Assembly (NCBI RefSeq): GCF_963678635.1
Contig: NC_087068.1
Span: forward strand, 6,167,907-6,231,906
DNA length: 64,000 bases
DNA from: Symsagittifera roscoffensis
Lineage: Eukaryota > Xenacoelomorpha > Acoela > Convolutidae
Direction of reading: 5' to 3'
The position numbers were made by a program, and so were the translations under genes. The notes under the pieces were generated by a model. It was given only the letters and a program-made list of their open reading frames with translations. It ran no database searches and was not told the origin of the DNA. Below, piece by piece: positions 11,311 through 22,630 of this stretch; the first letter of the stretch is position 1, and each line of letters begins with the position of its first letter.

Positions 11311-12408
11311 TTATATTGAACGTTGGTTTAAAATATGGTGTTTTTGTGAAGTAATCTGTGTTTCTCTTTTCATTATGTTATTTATGGATAATTCTTCGTC
11401 AAGAATTGTGGATTGGCAAATATCTAATAATTGGAGTATATTATTTACGCGGTAGGCTACTTCACGTATGGGTGAGATTGTAGCGTTTGTTTCGCAATAT
11501 CCTAAAAGTCCTAGGGGTAATGTTACCTGATACGGTGTATTGTTATACACGTGTAACAAAATGATGTCGGAATTCGTGTTTTTCAAATATTTTATAGATG
11601 AGATCGTGATTTTGAAAAACTTGTGACTAGGTTTAAATTCAAAGTCTGACATAAAAAATTGTTGTTTATTTTGACTTTTCTCATACTGGTGAGCTTGTTT
11701 TATTGAAAAATTATATATATTTCCTGATAATGGTTTCAAGTGTTTCCGTTGTTGGTTATAAATTGGATAAAATTTTAAGAAGAATGGTGGTTGTTTGTTT
11801 AATCTTTGAAAAAATGTTAGAGCTGTATTTTTTGTTTTTGTGTATTTATCTTTGATTAGTATTTTACAATTTAGGAAGTTGATTGTTGGTATATATTTTG
11901 ATATAAATGGTATGCCAATGATATTGTGCTTGATATCAGTAATATGAAATATTTTTTTAAATGGTTTGTTTAGAATTTTATTTTGCTCCATTGTTCTTGT
12001 GGGGAGAAGGAAAAATTGGATTTTTCCATAGTTTACTAATGTTGATCCTTGTGCTGTTGCTAGTTTACTAGAGATTGCAAGAGGCGTTAATTTTGGATGT
12101 AATGTTTTGATTTCATTCCATGTGGGAATATTAATTATGTTTGATTCTGCTCCTGAATCAATTAAAAAATCAATTTCAAGATCTGGTGGTTGAAATTCTT
12201 TGTTTCTTGGACTTTCTAAGAGAAATGGTATATTCCAAATTTTTTCTCTGGGTTGTTCTTTTTGTATATTTTGATAAATATGATTTGTGTTTGAACACTG
12301 TGTTTTGTCTTTTTCATCGGGTTTAATTACCGTATTAATTTCGTTTACTTCTTGTGTAGTTTGTGTAGTATCGATGGGTCTAATATAAAAATTGTGAAGG
12401 AGTTCCAA
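11311..12408 (-). pseudogene. pol: Aspartic protease region of Pol, copy A
   Basis: The active-site triad reads LIDSGAESN (Asp-Ser-Gly at 12151-12159) and a downstream hydrophobic block NIIGIPFI is the expected second protease motif. About 200 residues of poorly conserved linker follow before RT. The region belongs to the single gag-pol frame; copy A appears to have lost about 10 nt near 12455 relative to copy B, which splits Gag from protease. Protease would cleave the polyprotein. Confidence 0.8.
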
Positions 12409-15400
12409 TTGATTTTCATATACATGTGATGTAAAAGGTTGTTCATATATGATAGGTTTTTGACCGTTATCATAATTACAGAGATGGTATTTTCTGTATC
12501 ACTTTCTGTATCTGATGATCCACAGTTTATTTGATTTAGTTGTAGTTCGTTACTTCCTGTGTCATCAATACCTGGGGGGTCTGATGATGTTTCTTCATTT
12601 GACTGTACTTGATTAACATGTCTTTGATAATTTGGTGTACTACTACTGTATCGATGTTTAGAGTTATTATAATGGTTATTATTCCTATGTGGTGACTGGG
12701 AATAATTTCTATATTGATTATTATAACTTGAATTTCGATTTTGTGAATTGTTCTGTGATCTGTTTTGATAATTATCATTTGATCTGTGATAGTTTGATCT
12801 ATTATACGAGTTATTTCTTGATCGATTCTTCGGGTAATTCTGATTTCGATTCTTCGAATAACTTCTATTTCTATTATGTGAATAGTTTCTGTTTCTGTTG
12901 TATGATGAGTTTCGTGATTGATTATTGGAATAGTGTTTATTTCTTGGGTTTGATTGGGAACTGGATCTAGAAACAAATTGTGTTGCATTGGAATTTGATC
13001 TCGAATAGTTATTTCGACTATTTGATCGATTATAATTATTTTGTGAAGAGTTTTGTGTATTTCTTCGTTCTGGTGATCTTCCTCTATAACTTGAGTTATA
13101 TGGTGATTGATTCCTTGTGTAATTTGTATTGTTCCGAAGTGGTTTTCCTGAACTGTTATTACTATATATATTTTTGTTTGGTAGATTTTGGTCTTTTTTC
13201 ATGTTTTGATAGAACGATTTATTTGGTTCTTTATGCTTTTGAGGTTTATTCTGATTGTCTTGTTGTTTTTGTCTACATTCGGAAATACTGTGTCCGTATC
13301 GTCGGCAATAATTACACCATTTTTTGAAGGATGGTTTGCCTTTAAAATTTGGATGTTTTTCATAGATATTCAGTATTCCAGTGATTTTTTCAATTAGGTC
13401 TGTATCTGATTCCTGTATGTTATTTTTATGTGTAGTGTTTGTTTCAATTCGATTAACATATTGTAGTTTTAGATTTTCTGTTTCTTCAAAATTCATTGTG
13501 ATTTCCGCTTGCTCTATTTTATCTACTAGTTTTCATAAATCTAAGTCTGGTTCTCGAATTGAGGAAGGATGAGATGCTCTCTTTTTTATCGCTATTTTCC
13601 TTAATTGAGGTGTTAAGGTCATCATTAAAATTTCTGTCATTTTTGTGTTTTTATAATCATGTGTATTAAGTGAATTTGCTTTTCGAACTAGTGTTTCGAT
13701 GCGTACTGCTAATTGTTTTGATAGTTTCATCTGGTAATCTGCGAATTTCATTACATAAAACTCTTTGGTGTTGTTTATTTCTTTCGGAGTCAAACATTTT
13801 TGAAAATTCTTGTGTAAATCTTTTCCAGTCTGATTTTATTTCTATAGGTAATACTGAAACCATTTTTGAGCTGCGCCATCTAAGGTTGTTTGTATCAATG
13901 CTGTGCGTCTATGTATCCAAGTTTTATGTAGTGGCGTATTAATTGGTTCAGGTCCTATATTTAAAATTAAATTTGCTGTTACTGCATTTAAATAATCTTC
14001 TACAGAATATTCAGGGTCTGTTCCTGTAAATACCATCAGTGGTTTATTGGATTTTATTGATGATCCACCCATGAGGTATGGATTCATTGTCATCTGTAGT
14101 GATTCTGCGGCATTTGGCATTTGCAAAAAAATTGAAAGTTGATTTTTGTTATTTCGTGTTGCTGAAGGTAATATGGGAGCGGTATTTCATTTTGCATTTG
14201 AGTTGGTTGATAAGAATGCATTGACATTGGATTTTGTGGTTGTATTGGTTGAAAAGATTGTGTGTTAAATGGATTTTGTATATGCATTTGTTGTGGATGT
14301 TGTACATCTGTTGGGTTTTGTGGGTAAATTTTCATATTTCGAGATGGTTGAGGTTGTCGTGGTCTTTGTGTGCGATATTCTTTAGTATATGGTGCAAAAA
14401 TATCAGGTTGGTGATAATCATCTTCATCGGATGATAAATAGTTTGTATTAAATGGTGTATGTTGTTTATTTTTATTTTGTTGAAAGAATGGGTAATTTTC
14501 AGTATAATCCTGTGTAGGTTGTGGATTATCTGGAAAATTTACTGAGTTTGTTGATGTTTTCGGGAGATTCCAATAATGAGACCATACGTGATTTAAATTT
14601 TGTGTATTTTTTCGGGGAGGTTGATTGGTTCTTTGTTTGTGAGCATAATTATAATTATGTTCTGCAAAGGTGTTTCTTGTGAATGTTTTTCGTGTTTTTG
14701 ACGGTATTGTCATTGGTCTATATGTTTGATAATCCATATGTGAATACTTTGGAGCAACCGAAGGTTTAACGGTTGATTGTAAGGTTACTTGTGCCAGTGA
14801 AGTATTTGTATTTCTTGGTGTTGTTAAATTTGGGTGTATTGGTGAAATACTTTGTTGTGTAGTTGTTGTTGCTTGGACAATTTTTTCATTTATGAAGTGT
14901 GATGGTGTTTGAATATCTTGTTGTGTAAGATTTCTAGTTCCATTAAGGTTTTCATTGTGTATGACGGTCGAACTTAAACTGTTATTTCGTGTATCAGGTA
15001 AAAATGTTTTGTAGTTTAATGGTATTGCATCAATGGTTAATGGTATTACTTTTACATAATCTCTGTGATAAGATATTGTACTTATTGCTTGACTTGGGAT
15101 AGATTGTGCGATATTTATAAATGTAGGATGAGACCATTCAGGGTCCCAAACGTAGTCTGCTTGTTCTGTAATGGCAGTGTCATCATTTGAATTTTGAGGT
15201 CTGAAATTTTTTCTTGCTTGTGAAATTAAGTCTAAATTATGTGTGAAATAATCTATTATAAACCATGCCAAAATTTTTTGTAAACCATGTTTAGTGTGTT
15301 GTGAAACATCATCTTTAAGGAAATTTTCTTTGATTATTTGTAAAAAAGTTGAAAATAATGCAATTTCATTTCGTACTTTGGTATGTTTGGATGTTTCAGT

Positions 15401-15853
15401 TGGTGAAATACTTTGAAATTTTGTTTTTTCTAATATAGAGATATAGGTATATATTATTGCAAAAACTTCATTAGTGAATTTAGAGTTTGCTCACTGTGAA
15501 TTATGATATTGTATGCTTTTGATATATTCTAGGCACACTTTTGAAAATTCTAATTCAAGATCATCTGTTTGAATTACATATTTACGATGATTCGTATTTG
15601 GTGTGCTGAATTCTATGGTGTAGATTCCATATTGTTGTGTTAAGTTACATATGTCTTTCAAATATTGTTCAATAATTTGTCTTTTGATTTTTACATCTGG
15701 GAATTCTGCTTCGCATGGACTGATTCCGGGTTCAAACAAATTTACGAGTAAATTATTGCAAAAATCATGTTGCCCTCTATCATTGGGTGAATCTATGAGG
15801 AAGGGGTAAACCTCTTCGTCATCTGGACTATCGTCACTTTGAGTGTGGCTCAT
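12409..15853 (-). pseudogene. gag: Gag region, copy A, broken
   Basis: The start MSHTQSDD at 15853 is followed by an acidic N-terminal region. A TGA after 120 codons (15491) replaces the Arg codon of copy B. Next come a Thr/Pro/Gln-rich middle (15271-14127), a retrotransposon capsid domain with the typical AQKWF and RFTQEFSKMF blocks (14090-13540, in several frames), and a CCHC zinc knuckle, CNYCRRYGHSISEC (about 13290-13335), with all four ligands present. A long Arg/Asn/Ser/Tyr-rich tail (13150-12700) probably binds nucleic acid. Frameshifts near 14110, 13850, 13800 and 13530 break the frame. The knuckle is better preserved than in copy B. Confidence 0.85.
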
Positions 15854-15913
15854 TTTTTCTGTTTGATGACTGTTAATATATAGCTATCAAGGTGTCTAAT
15901 TGGTTGATTCCAG

Positions 15914-16294
15914 TTATACAGGTGTACTGGTTTGTGTTTGTATTGCTTTTTTTCTTCTTTTTCCTCTTTTTGATGAATTTGAAGTTGTTTCTGAATCGGA
16001 AAAATATAATTGATCGTGAATGGGACAATTTTTATTAATTGATTCTTTTAATTTGTAGAATTCATCTAAACTGCTGGCTTCTGATTCAGAAAATGCGTTT
16101 CTATTTTTTGAAAAACTTTTTCGTGTGATTTGTCTTTGTTTGTTTATAATTTTTCTTTTTATTGTTTGTCGTTTTGTTCTAATGTATCCCACTGTTTGTG
16201 TATGAGGTGTGATTACAAGATCGTATTTTTTGTTATCTATTTCACAGTTGTGTAAAACGATTGTTTGCTTATTTCCTAGATTTTTGAATGACAT
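15914..16294 (-). CDS. Small basic ORF upstream of gag (copy A)
   Basis: This is a 126-residue ORF. The first 40 residues are ordered, followed by an Arg/Lys cluster (TKRQTIKRKIINKQRQ, about residues 40-55), an acidic Ser/Glu patch and a second basic cluster (KRGKRRKKA) near the end. It starts at ATG 16294 and ends about 60 nt before gag. Copy B has a premature TGA after residue 41. The basic, Ser-rich composition recalls viral regulatory or RNA-binding proteins, but no family is recognised. Confidence 0.5.
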   Translation of the reverse strand: MSFKNLGNKQTIVLHNCEIDNKKYDLVITPHTQTVGYIRTKRQTIKRKIINKQRQITRKSFSKNRNAFSESEASSLDEFYKLKESINKNCPIHDQLYFSDSETTSNSSKRGKRRKKAIQTQTSTPV

Positions 16295-16809
16295 AAGGCT
16301 TAGGATGAGGGATGCAAAAAGTTGTTAGGTATTTCTATTTTCTTAGACTGTTAGTCCTTACGATTTTTTGGTTAGCTTAACCTGGGTCTTTTTATTTAGG
16401 GTTGGAGAGAAAAGTATATCGATTCCGAAGAATGATTGCTTACTTTCTCGTGGCTAGTCTAAGCTAAGGTGTTAACTTACTTAATCTTACTTAGGGGTAG
16501 TGATTGTGTTCAAGGGTTGGAGAATAGTAAATCGATCCACAAGGTTCAGGTATAATTAGAACGCAAGTAGTTCGTTAGATACTATTTTAAACTTACTAAG
16601 TCTAAGATCTATCCTGGGTCTGGTAAGAGGAGGGTTCAAGTGAAGGATGAATAACCGAAGTTCTTCACTGTTTATCTTAATTTGAAAGGTTAGTTTTATT
16701 TAAAAATTTCTATTAATTTTGGGTCTTTTGGAAGGGTTGGATAGTGAATCGACGTTTGAGGTCGTTAGACACTTGCTAAGTGGGTGTGGGAAAACAAAAT
16801 TGTTCTTTT

Positions 16810-16836
16810 TGATCCAAGGATAGGCCTTGATGATCA
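16810..16836 (-). promoter_or_regulatory. Leader stem-loop 1 (copy A)
   Basis: Plus-strand TGATC CAAGG / ATAGG loop / CCTTG, AT bulge, GATCA: a 10-bp stem with a 5-nt loop. The outer pairs read TGATC/GATCA; in the sister hairpin 61 nt away they read AGATC/GATCT, which is a compensatory change. Confidence 0.6.
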
Positions 16837-16870
16837 GGTTTTAAATTTAGTGAAATAGAAAAATTAATTA

Positions 16871-16897
16871 AGATCCAAGGATAAGCCTTGATGATCT
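16871..16897 (-). promoter_or_regulatory. Leader stem-loop 2 (copy A)
   Basis: AGATC CAAGG / ATAAG loop / CCTTG, AT bulge, GATCT. It has the same architecture as stem-loop 1 with a swapped closing pair, supporting a structured RNA element. Confidence 0.6.
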
Positions 16898-17220
16898 GAT
16901 TTTAAAATTAAATGAATTTAAGTTTAAAATGGTTTAAATTTATTTAAAAAAAAGATTTAGTATTTTAAGGATATTAGTGAGCTTATGATTGCTGTTATGT
17001 TTAGGTGATGAAGCTGGGACAACAGATGATTTATGATTACTAACAATTTATTGTCATGCTACTAATTTTTGTTTTCATTTTCAATAAATATTTTTCAAAT
17101 TTGTTTTATATAAGACTGCAGAAATTAAGAAAACGATCTGAGATCTTTTTATCAATCGTTATTGTACATTAATAATTTTGTTTAGCGCCTGAAATGATCA
17201 TGAAGATTGACTTCAAAATT

Positions 17221-17427
17221 TTATGTTTGCAAATGAAAATCTAAATTCATTGCTGATAAGATTCTAAATACAAAAGTTTGTGTTGGCTTTTGCCGTACAA
17301 TCATAAAACTAAATGGTAAGTTTCTACTTTGTCGTATGTCGTCTTTTGTTTGAGGTCTTCTTCCAATTCCGGGTAGTTCTATTATTGTGCGGAATATCGG
17401 CTCTGATCTATTGAGTCGTAGAGACAT
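17221..17427 (-). CDS. Short leader ORF (copy A), uncertain
   Basis: A 68-residue ORF close to the primer site; copy B has a 77-residue version (56305-56538). The two differ at about seven of 68 residues, mostly amino-acid-changing, so selection on the protein is not evident. It could be the first exon of a spliced env-type mRNA or chance. Confidence 0.22.
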   Translation of the reverse strand: MSLRLNRSEPIFRTIIELPGIGRRPQTKDDIRQSRNLPFSFMIVRQKPTQTFVFRILSAMNLDFHLQT

Positions 17428-17524
17428 TTCGATTAAACTATTATCGTATAATATTTTGAAAATGTTTTGTCTAAATTCTAATCTATTTTTGGTTAATTCT
17501 AAGCTATTAAGGTCTTATTCGAGA

Positions 17525-17539
17525 CTTATGTTCGCACCA
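17525..17539 (-). promoter_or_regulatory. Putative tRNA primer-binding site (copy A)
   Basis: On the minus strand TGGTGCGAACATAAG starts 2 nt after the LTR end, where Ty3/gypsy elements bind a tRNA 3' CCA. The tRNA identity was not determined. Copy B reads TGGTGCGACC in the same place. Confidence 0.55.
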
Positions 17540-17541
17540 GA

Positions 17542-17951
17542 TGAGTTAGAACCGATGTGGTTAACTCATAGAGTAATTTCGGATAGGGTACACCGTCTGC
17601 TCGTCACGCTATCTTATTTTCGGCCGGATAGATTCGTGCAACTTCTTAGTCTAATACCGATCCTAATCTTACTCTTATACTTTCTAGTCTCAGGGTGTTT
17701 AACTAGTCTCTGCTAGGCTCAATAGATCTAGGGTATACTGGTTTATTGCGGCTGCTGAAGTTCTCTTGGAGAGACAATTAATTTCTAAGTTAAATTCAAA
17801 TCTCTCTGGTGCTGAAATTGCAAGTAATTTCAGCACTTACAAATAAGTGGGTTGTTAGTTAGATGGATTATGATTGGTTAATATTAAATGCTTTACAGTG
17901 GTAAAATATCCAATTTATCCAATCATAAAATATAGTTTAGATCAGGTTCCA
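17542..17951 (-). repeat. 5' LTR of copy A (410 bp)
   Basis: TG...CA termini, the same length as the 38098-38507 LTR and nearly identical to it. On the minus strand it has an AACCAATC box, AT-rich TATA-like stretches near its start and an AATAAA (plus TTTATT near 17742) likely to serve as poly(A) signal. A perfect 11-bp inverted repeat GTGCTGAAATT/AATTTCAGCAC with a 6-nt loop occupies 17809-17836. The base after the LTR begins CTTT, the expected target-site duplication, which cannot be checked because the other end is outside. Confidence 0.93.
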
Positions 17952-18032
17952 CTTTTGAAACAATAAAATCAAATTAAAAATCTCTTTAAAATATTAATTT
18001 AAAACTTCGTTGACAAACTTCGTTGCTTACAG

Positions 18033-18735
18033 CATCTCCAGTGCACCTGACGAAGACTACGTGACAATTCACCTGCGAGTTCTGGGGGATTGGACAAAAA
18101 GGTTCCATGACACTTTAACTGCGACTTCAGAACAGGAGCTCACCGTCTTCATAAATGGACCATATGGCATGTCCGACGTCCACAATGACGATGACTGCCG
18201 ATTGTTCATGATGATCTCTGGAGGTATAGGCGTCACTCCGCTTCAAAGCATCACAAGTGATTTGGTTTCTAACTCGCGAGACGGTAGGCCAATTGAACGA
18301 ATTATGTTCATCTGGTCAGTAAGAGATGTGCACATGATTAAAGCTGTTTTAAACTTCGACCACGACTATTACGATCAACAGTTGCCAAAATCATTGCCCA
18401 CAAGTTTCCAGCCCGATTTGCTGGACCAATTACGAAATGAAAAATCAATGTGCCAGTTAGACACTTACTATCACATAACAGATGTGAGAAAAGAGAGTCA
18501 GCGTGATCAGGGAAATGTTCACCCGAGTATTCAATCGAATCTGAAAATGGGTCGACCGCATCTTTCTCAGTATTTTGAACGGATGTTCGAGACTGCTATT
18601 CGAGAGGGTGAATCGAAAGTTGCCGTGTTGTGTTGTGGTCCATCTAGTATGGTGGCTGAAGCCCTGATGTTCTCATCAGCTTGGTCCAAGGATGGTGTCA
18701 CTTTTGATTTCTATCCAGAACTCTTTGAGCTCTAA
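18033..18735 (+). CDS. C-terminal exon of an NADPH-oxidase / ferric-reductase-like protein
   Basis: An acceptor TTGCTTACAG (ending 18032) precedes an open frame to TAA at 18735. It encodes the FAD-binding tail (ISSAPDEDYVTIHLRVLGDWT region, residues ~1-25), a GPYGM turn, the NADPH-binding GGIGVTPLQS loop (~residue 70) and the cysteine motif CCGPSSM near the C terminus. These are the standard FAD-binding 8 and NAD-binding 6 blocks of NOX and ferric-reductase oxidoreductases, which move electrons from NADPH across a membrane. The end ELFEL differs from the usual terminal Phe of NOX enzymes. Upstream exons with the heme-binding membrane domain are not in the window: the sequence to the left is retroelement copy A, inserted antisense in the intron. 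Confidence 0.82.
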
Positions 18736-19195
18736 GAGAGCGTAGAAAAATTAACAGTTATGAATTCAACCGGGTTGTAAAAAAAGCTAATCATACAGTT
18801 CCTATGCTATGGCCCAATTTTCTATAGAATTTTTAGAAAAAGAGCTTAATTTTTAGAATTTATGACAAAAGCGTTCTCTGTTTACGGATAACGCGTTGAT
18901 TATCTTAAGCAAGTTGATAGAAACTTCTCAATTGATGAGACTAACAAGTCATGACAATTTGCCACTTTTTAAAAGTATTGTAAATAAATTATTATGATTG
19001 TAATATATAAATAAATAGATATAATTCTATCGATTAGCCTTAACAGTTTTATTCGATGACAAATCCTAGACTGATATGATGGATAGAATAACAAAACTGC
19101 TTGCACATAAATGATCAGACTGACGAAAAAAAAATTCCGTCAAAAATTGATTTGAAAAAATCGGGTGTTTTTTTAATTAATTTTCAATTTTTTTG
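18736..19195 (+). other. 3' UTR and downstream flank of the NOX-like gene
   Basis: AT-rich sequence with AATAAA at 18983-18988, the likely poly(A) signal. Nothing else recognised. Confidence 0.5.
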
Positions 19196-20300
19196 TTTTC
19201 TTTTTATCCCTTCCAGGGGCGGATCTAGGATTTTCTCGAGGGGGGGGGGGGCGGATTTTCAAAACTTTTTTTGAAACTTTGACGACCTTTTTTAGGCCGA
19301 CCAATTTGATTCTCCGAGCTCTCCCAAAATAGTATATAGACCCTGATTTGGCCAAACATAAAACTCGATATTTTGAAAGGTGGGGGGAAACTGGAAAAGA
19401 GCCAAAATGACGGAATAGTTGTGCATATTCCATGCTATTAACGCGTGAACGGCTTTTTCATCTACTCATAAATCGTTTAAAAATTACCACTAAAAAATTC
19501 ACAATCAAATACAATTATATATACAAAAACCGGGAAGACAACTTTAGTAAACGAACAGCACCAAACAATTGGTCACTTGATTTATTAGCACCAGGCGTTT
19601 TCAGATAGTATATACTCATCGAGTTTAATATTATATGTATCTCGACAAATACATATAATTCAAAACGTATACTTAAAAAACGGATAACCTGTCAATCTGC
19701 TAGGCAATAATGTGAAGAAACAATAATAAGAAACATGCTAGGCAATAAATGTGAAAATTACAAAAAAGTTCTCCGATTTCATCTGCATTGTCAAGTTAAT
19801 TTAACAGAATAAACGGTTGTTTTGTCATATCAAGCTTACTACGTTATCAATCGCGACAATAAATTCATTTGTGGGCCCATTTGATTGAATATACAAATAG
19901 CGCGACTAAAAACGTTATTTAACGAATGAAACGTAATTTGTTCATGCTACGCACTAAAAACGACCAAAAATTTATTTTTTGAAAACTCTTGAAGATTTGC
20001 AAAATCGAAAACGCATATCTGAGAGAATTTCAAATGAACAGAAATCCTGCGAGTTGCTCAATTTCGTGAATTACGTTCGTCCAATAGTACATAAGCGCTT
20101 AGTTTCAGTGAGTTTTGAATAAAAAAAAATTTGCTGACGGTTTTCACAGACGTTTTTGTTATAATTTCTTGATAAGATATTTTTAATTGCTCTCACTTGC
20201 AAAGCGTAAATTCATCTTTTTGTATGTTTTTAACGTATTTTGTTTCAGTTTATTATGAATTACGAGGCCAAACTGTGCACTAGATAGGCGCACAACTTTG
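19196..20300. other. Intergenic, transposon-end-like motif only
   Basis: It contains CAGGGGCGGA (19214-19223) followed by a G12 run. The same motif recurs at 32784, as CAGGTGCGGA at 34202, and inverted at 26994-27004. No ORF looks genuine. Confidence 0.35.
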
Positions 20301-20309
20301 TGTCTGTTT

Positions 20310-20850
20310 GTTTCTGGATTCCGGAGACAACTCTTCAAACATGTTCCAAAAATAAAGTGGATTTCTCTAACAAAAATTCAGTGGATTCCGCGCACAAATA
20401 CCTGTAACGTAATTTTTGTCGGCACATTGATTTTGCTGCGGATTCTGCAACGAGCGATTATAGGTCGTTGTTCCGGATTCCGCAAATGCAAGCGGATTCT
20501 GCAAATGTAAGTGGATTCCGCAAATTTATGCGGATTCCGCTTACAATTTGCCGAATCCACTAACAATTTGCGGATTCCATTTACAATTTGCGGATTCCAC
20601 TTACAGTTGTGGATTCCGCAACAGCTCAAGTTTACTAAACACATATATTAATAATTGTTCGTGGATTCCACAATCTCGTTCTGGATTCCACACATTTTGT
20701 TTTTGGAGCAACTTTGAGCTGTACAATGTTTTAGTTATTTGTCCGTGGAATCCAAAACAGCAGAGAAGATCAAAGTAAATTAGCAATCTTGCGGATTCGG
20801 CGACAAATCTGATTTTTTCCTGTTGCGGAATCCGCTTGCAATTCACAAAG
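20310..20850. repeat. Degenerate GCGGATTCCGC-type repeat array
   Basis: A 16-20-bp motif close to GCGGATTCCGCAAATG is repeated in both orientations, about 15-20 times, with variable spacing. The core is nearly palindromic. Related clusters lie at 27500-27850 and 28650-28860. Confidence 0.6.
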
Positions 20851-22630
20851 TGCACAATTTGACCTCGTAATGTGGTTAATTTGAGAATCAAAATAATAAC
20901 TGCTAACGTTAGATATGCTGAAACCTAACCATCCTTTCCAATTTTTGTCAAATTAGGAGTTGATTTTTGCTGAACAAATAACAATTTGAGCTTGTTTTGT
21001 AAACAAAGTGTTTCATTCAATCCATATATTGGACCACATAACCTCAAAACTGTTTTAATTACTGTGTAAGAAGATTAAAAACAATTAATAAGAAGTTTAA
21101 AATACTTTGTGATAAAGATTTCAATAATTTAAAAAAAAATTTTTGAACCCGAGTTGAGATGCTCGACTTAGTTGTGACTTTGAGGACCAAAAGTTGAAAT
21201 TTTGCGACTAAAAACCGTCTGCCGAGAACCATTCGAAATCCAGCATAACTTCTAAAAAAAGTTTGAGAGTGTTGAAACAACTTCAGTCAAAAATGTTGAA
21301 ATATTTGAATAAACTGGGTCGAACACGATTATTTGGAAAAAGTTATCTGTTGAAAAAATCAATATGGTTGAAACATACCCAACTATTGCCCAGAAAGCCG
21401 AAACAGTTCTAAACTGGATCCATAACAGTCAAACGCATAATTTATCGGTTTGAAAATTTTGAAAAATAAGTCGAGCTCCTCGGCTCTGGTAACTCTTGGA
21501 AATTCAGTTCTCCAAATTTATGAAAACGGTTGTACGGTTGTAAGTTAGCGCAATGAATGTGATTCGTGTTTTTAACAAATTCCGCGTATCTTAAATTTTT
21601 TTTCTACTTTTTTCACAAACATTCTTCAGCTCTTAATTGCTTAATTGCAAGGTACATCGAGCATTTTCTTACTAAATTCTTACTCCAAAAATATTCTAGC
21701 CCTTAAAGCGGTTGCTGATTCGGAAGTTTGATTCTCTATCAAAATCCTTCCAAAACATGATTGGGAATAAATCCAGCCAAACCTTTTTAAAGTATTCTGT
21801 AAAATTTTGCAATTGCGGGTCCCGAGTTTTCAAAGCCAGAAGGTAGGTGGACAAACGCTCGATAACAATTTCGAACTAAACCTAATGGCAAAGACGGGTG
21901 GGCAAAAACTTTTCGCATTGCTTTTTAATGTTTTAGATTCAATCTGTAGGCAGTATTTAGTCCAAGTGAACGTAACCTTTGGATGATTTCCTGCGTAAAA
22001 TGAAAACAGAAAGCAAAATGGAGACTTAGTGGGGAAATTTTTGCTACGCTAAGGTTGCTTTAAATCCCCTTTCGTAGTCGGAATAGTCGGATAAAATGTT
22101 ATCTGTTTGAAAAGATTATTAATTTTATTCATTTTTTTCTAATACTATTAAGTGAATGATTCGAGTAAGGTCGTGAAATAATCCGAGGTAAATCTGAACT
22201 TCTGGTTACACGGGTTCTGCCAGATTCATCGGAACAAAAAAAAAATGTTAACTATTTGAATTTTTTTCCGGAAAAGAAAGCCATCTGTTACCTGATTTTG
22301 ACAATCGGGATCTGAGTAGCTAGGCTGAAGTTAAAACATTTGATCTGACTTTCGAAGAAAACGGAATATTCGATGATCGAAATTATTGTTTTTTGACAAA
22401 TTTTTGTTACAGTATTGGAGATAGATGTCGACTATCTACCTGAAATTATAGAAAAAAGATATTTTACCCGCGTTCATTATTTCCTAAATTCTGAGAACTA
22501 AAAGTAGCCAATTTTGTCATTTTCTTGACTATTTAAAGCGCGCTTTGAAAGTTTTATTCATAACGCTGAAATGAGTTTTATTTATGCGTGGTGAATTATC
22601 CCGCTCAACAAAATTGTTCCCGTTTAAGTT
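20851..22630. other. AT-rich intergenic DNA
   Basis: No supported gene, RNA or transposon; only short ORFs. Confidence 0.5.

Larger units (their letters stand above)
16295..17541 (-). other. Long 5' leader of copy A
   Basis: About 1.2 kb between LTR and the first ORF. It holds three imperfect copies of a GGGTTGGA...ATCGA module (16399-16427, 16514-16538, 16734-16754) and two stem-loops at 16810-16897. All are kept in copy B. A leader this long and structured suggests RNA packaging or dimerisation functions (inference). Confidence 0.6.
1..17951 (-). mobile_element. Giant env-bearing Ty3/gypsy retroelement, copy A (3' end outside window)
   Basis: Seen: the segment aligns from end to end with the complete copy at 38098-57014, in the same orientation. 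Position 1 corresponds to roughly 39040 in that copy, so about 0.9 kb including the 3' LTR is missing on the left. In element order (right to left) it has a 5' LTR, primer site, structured leader, basic ORF, gag, protease, RT, RNase H, integrase, two membrane ORFs, ORF Y, env and ORF X. Every large ORF is interrupted by at least one nonsense or frameshift change, or has lost its start, so it is probably not autonomous. Pol order PR-RT-RH-IN and the GPY/F integrase tail place it in Ty3/gypsy (family knowledge). Confidence 0.93.

Noticed and set aside
20310-20850. CRISPR-like array
   Set aside because: Units are degenerate, in both orientations and irregularly spaced, in a eukaryotic context with no cas genes.
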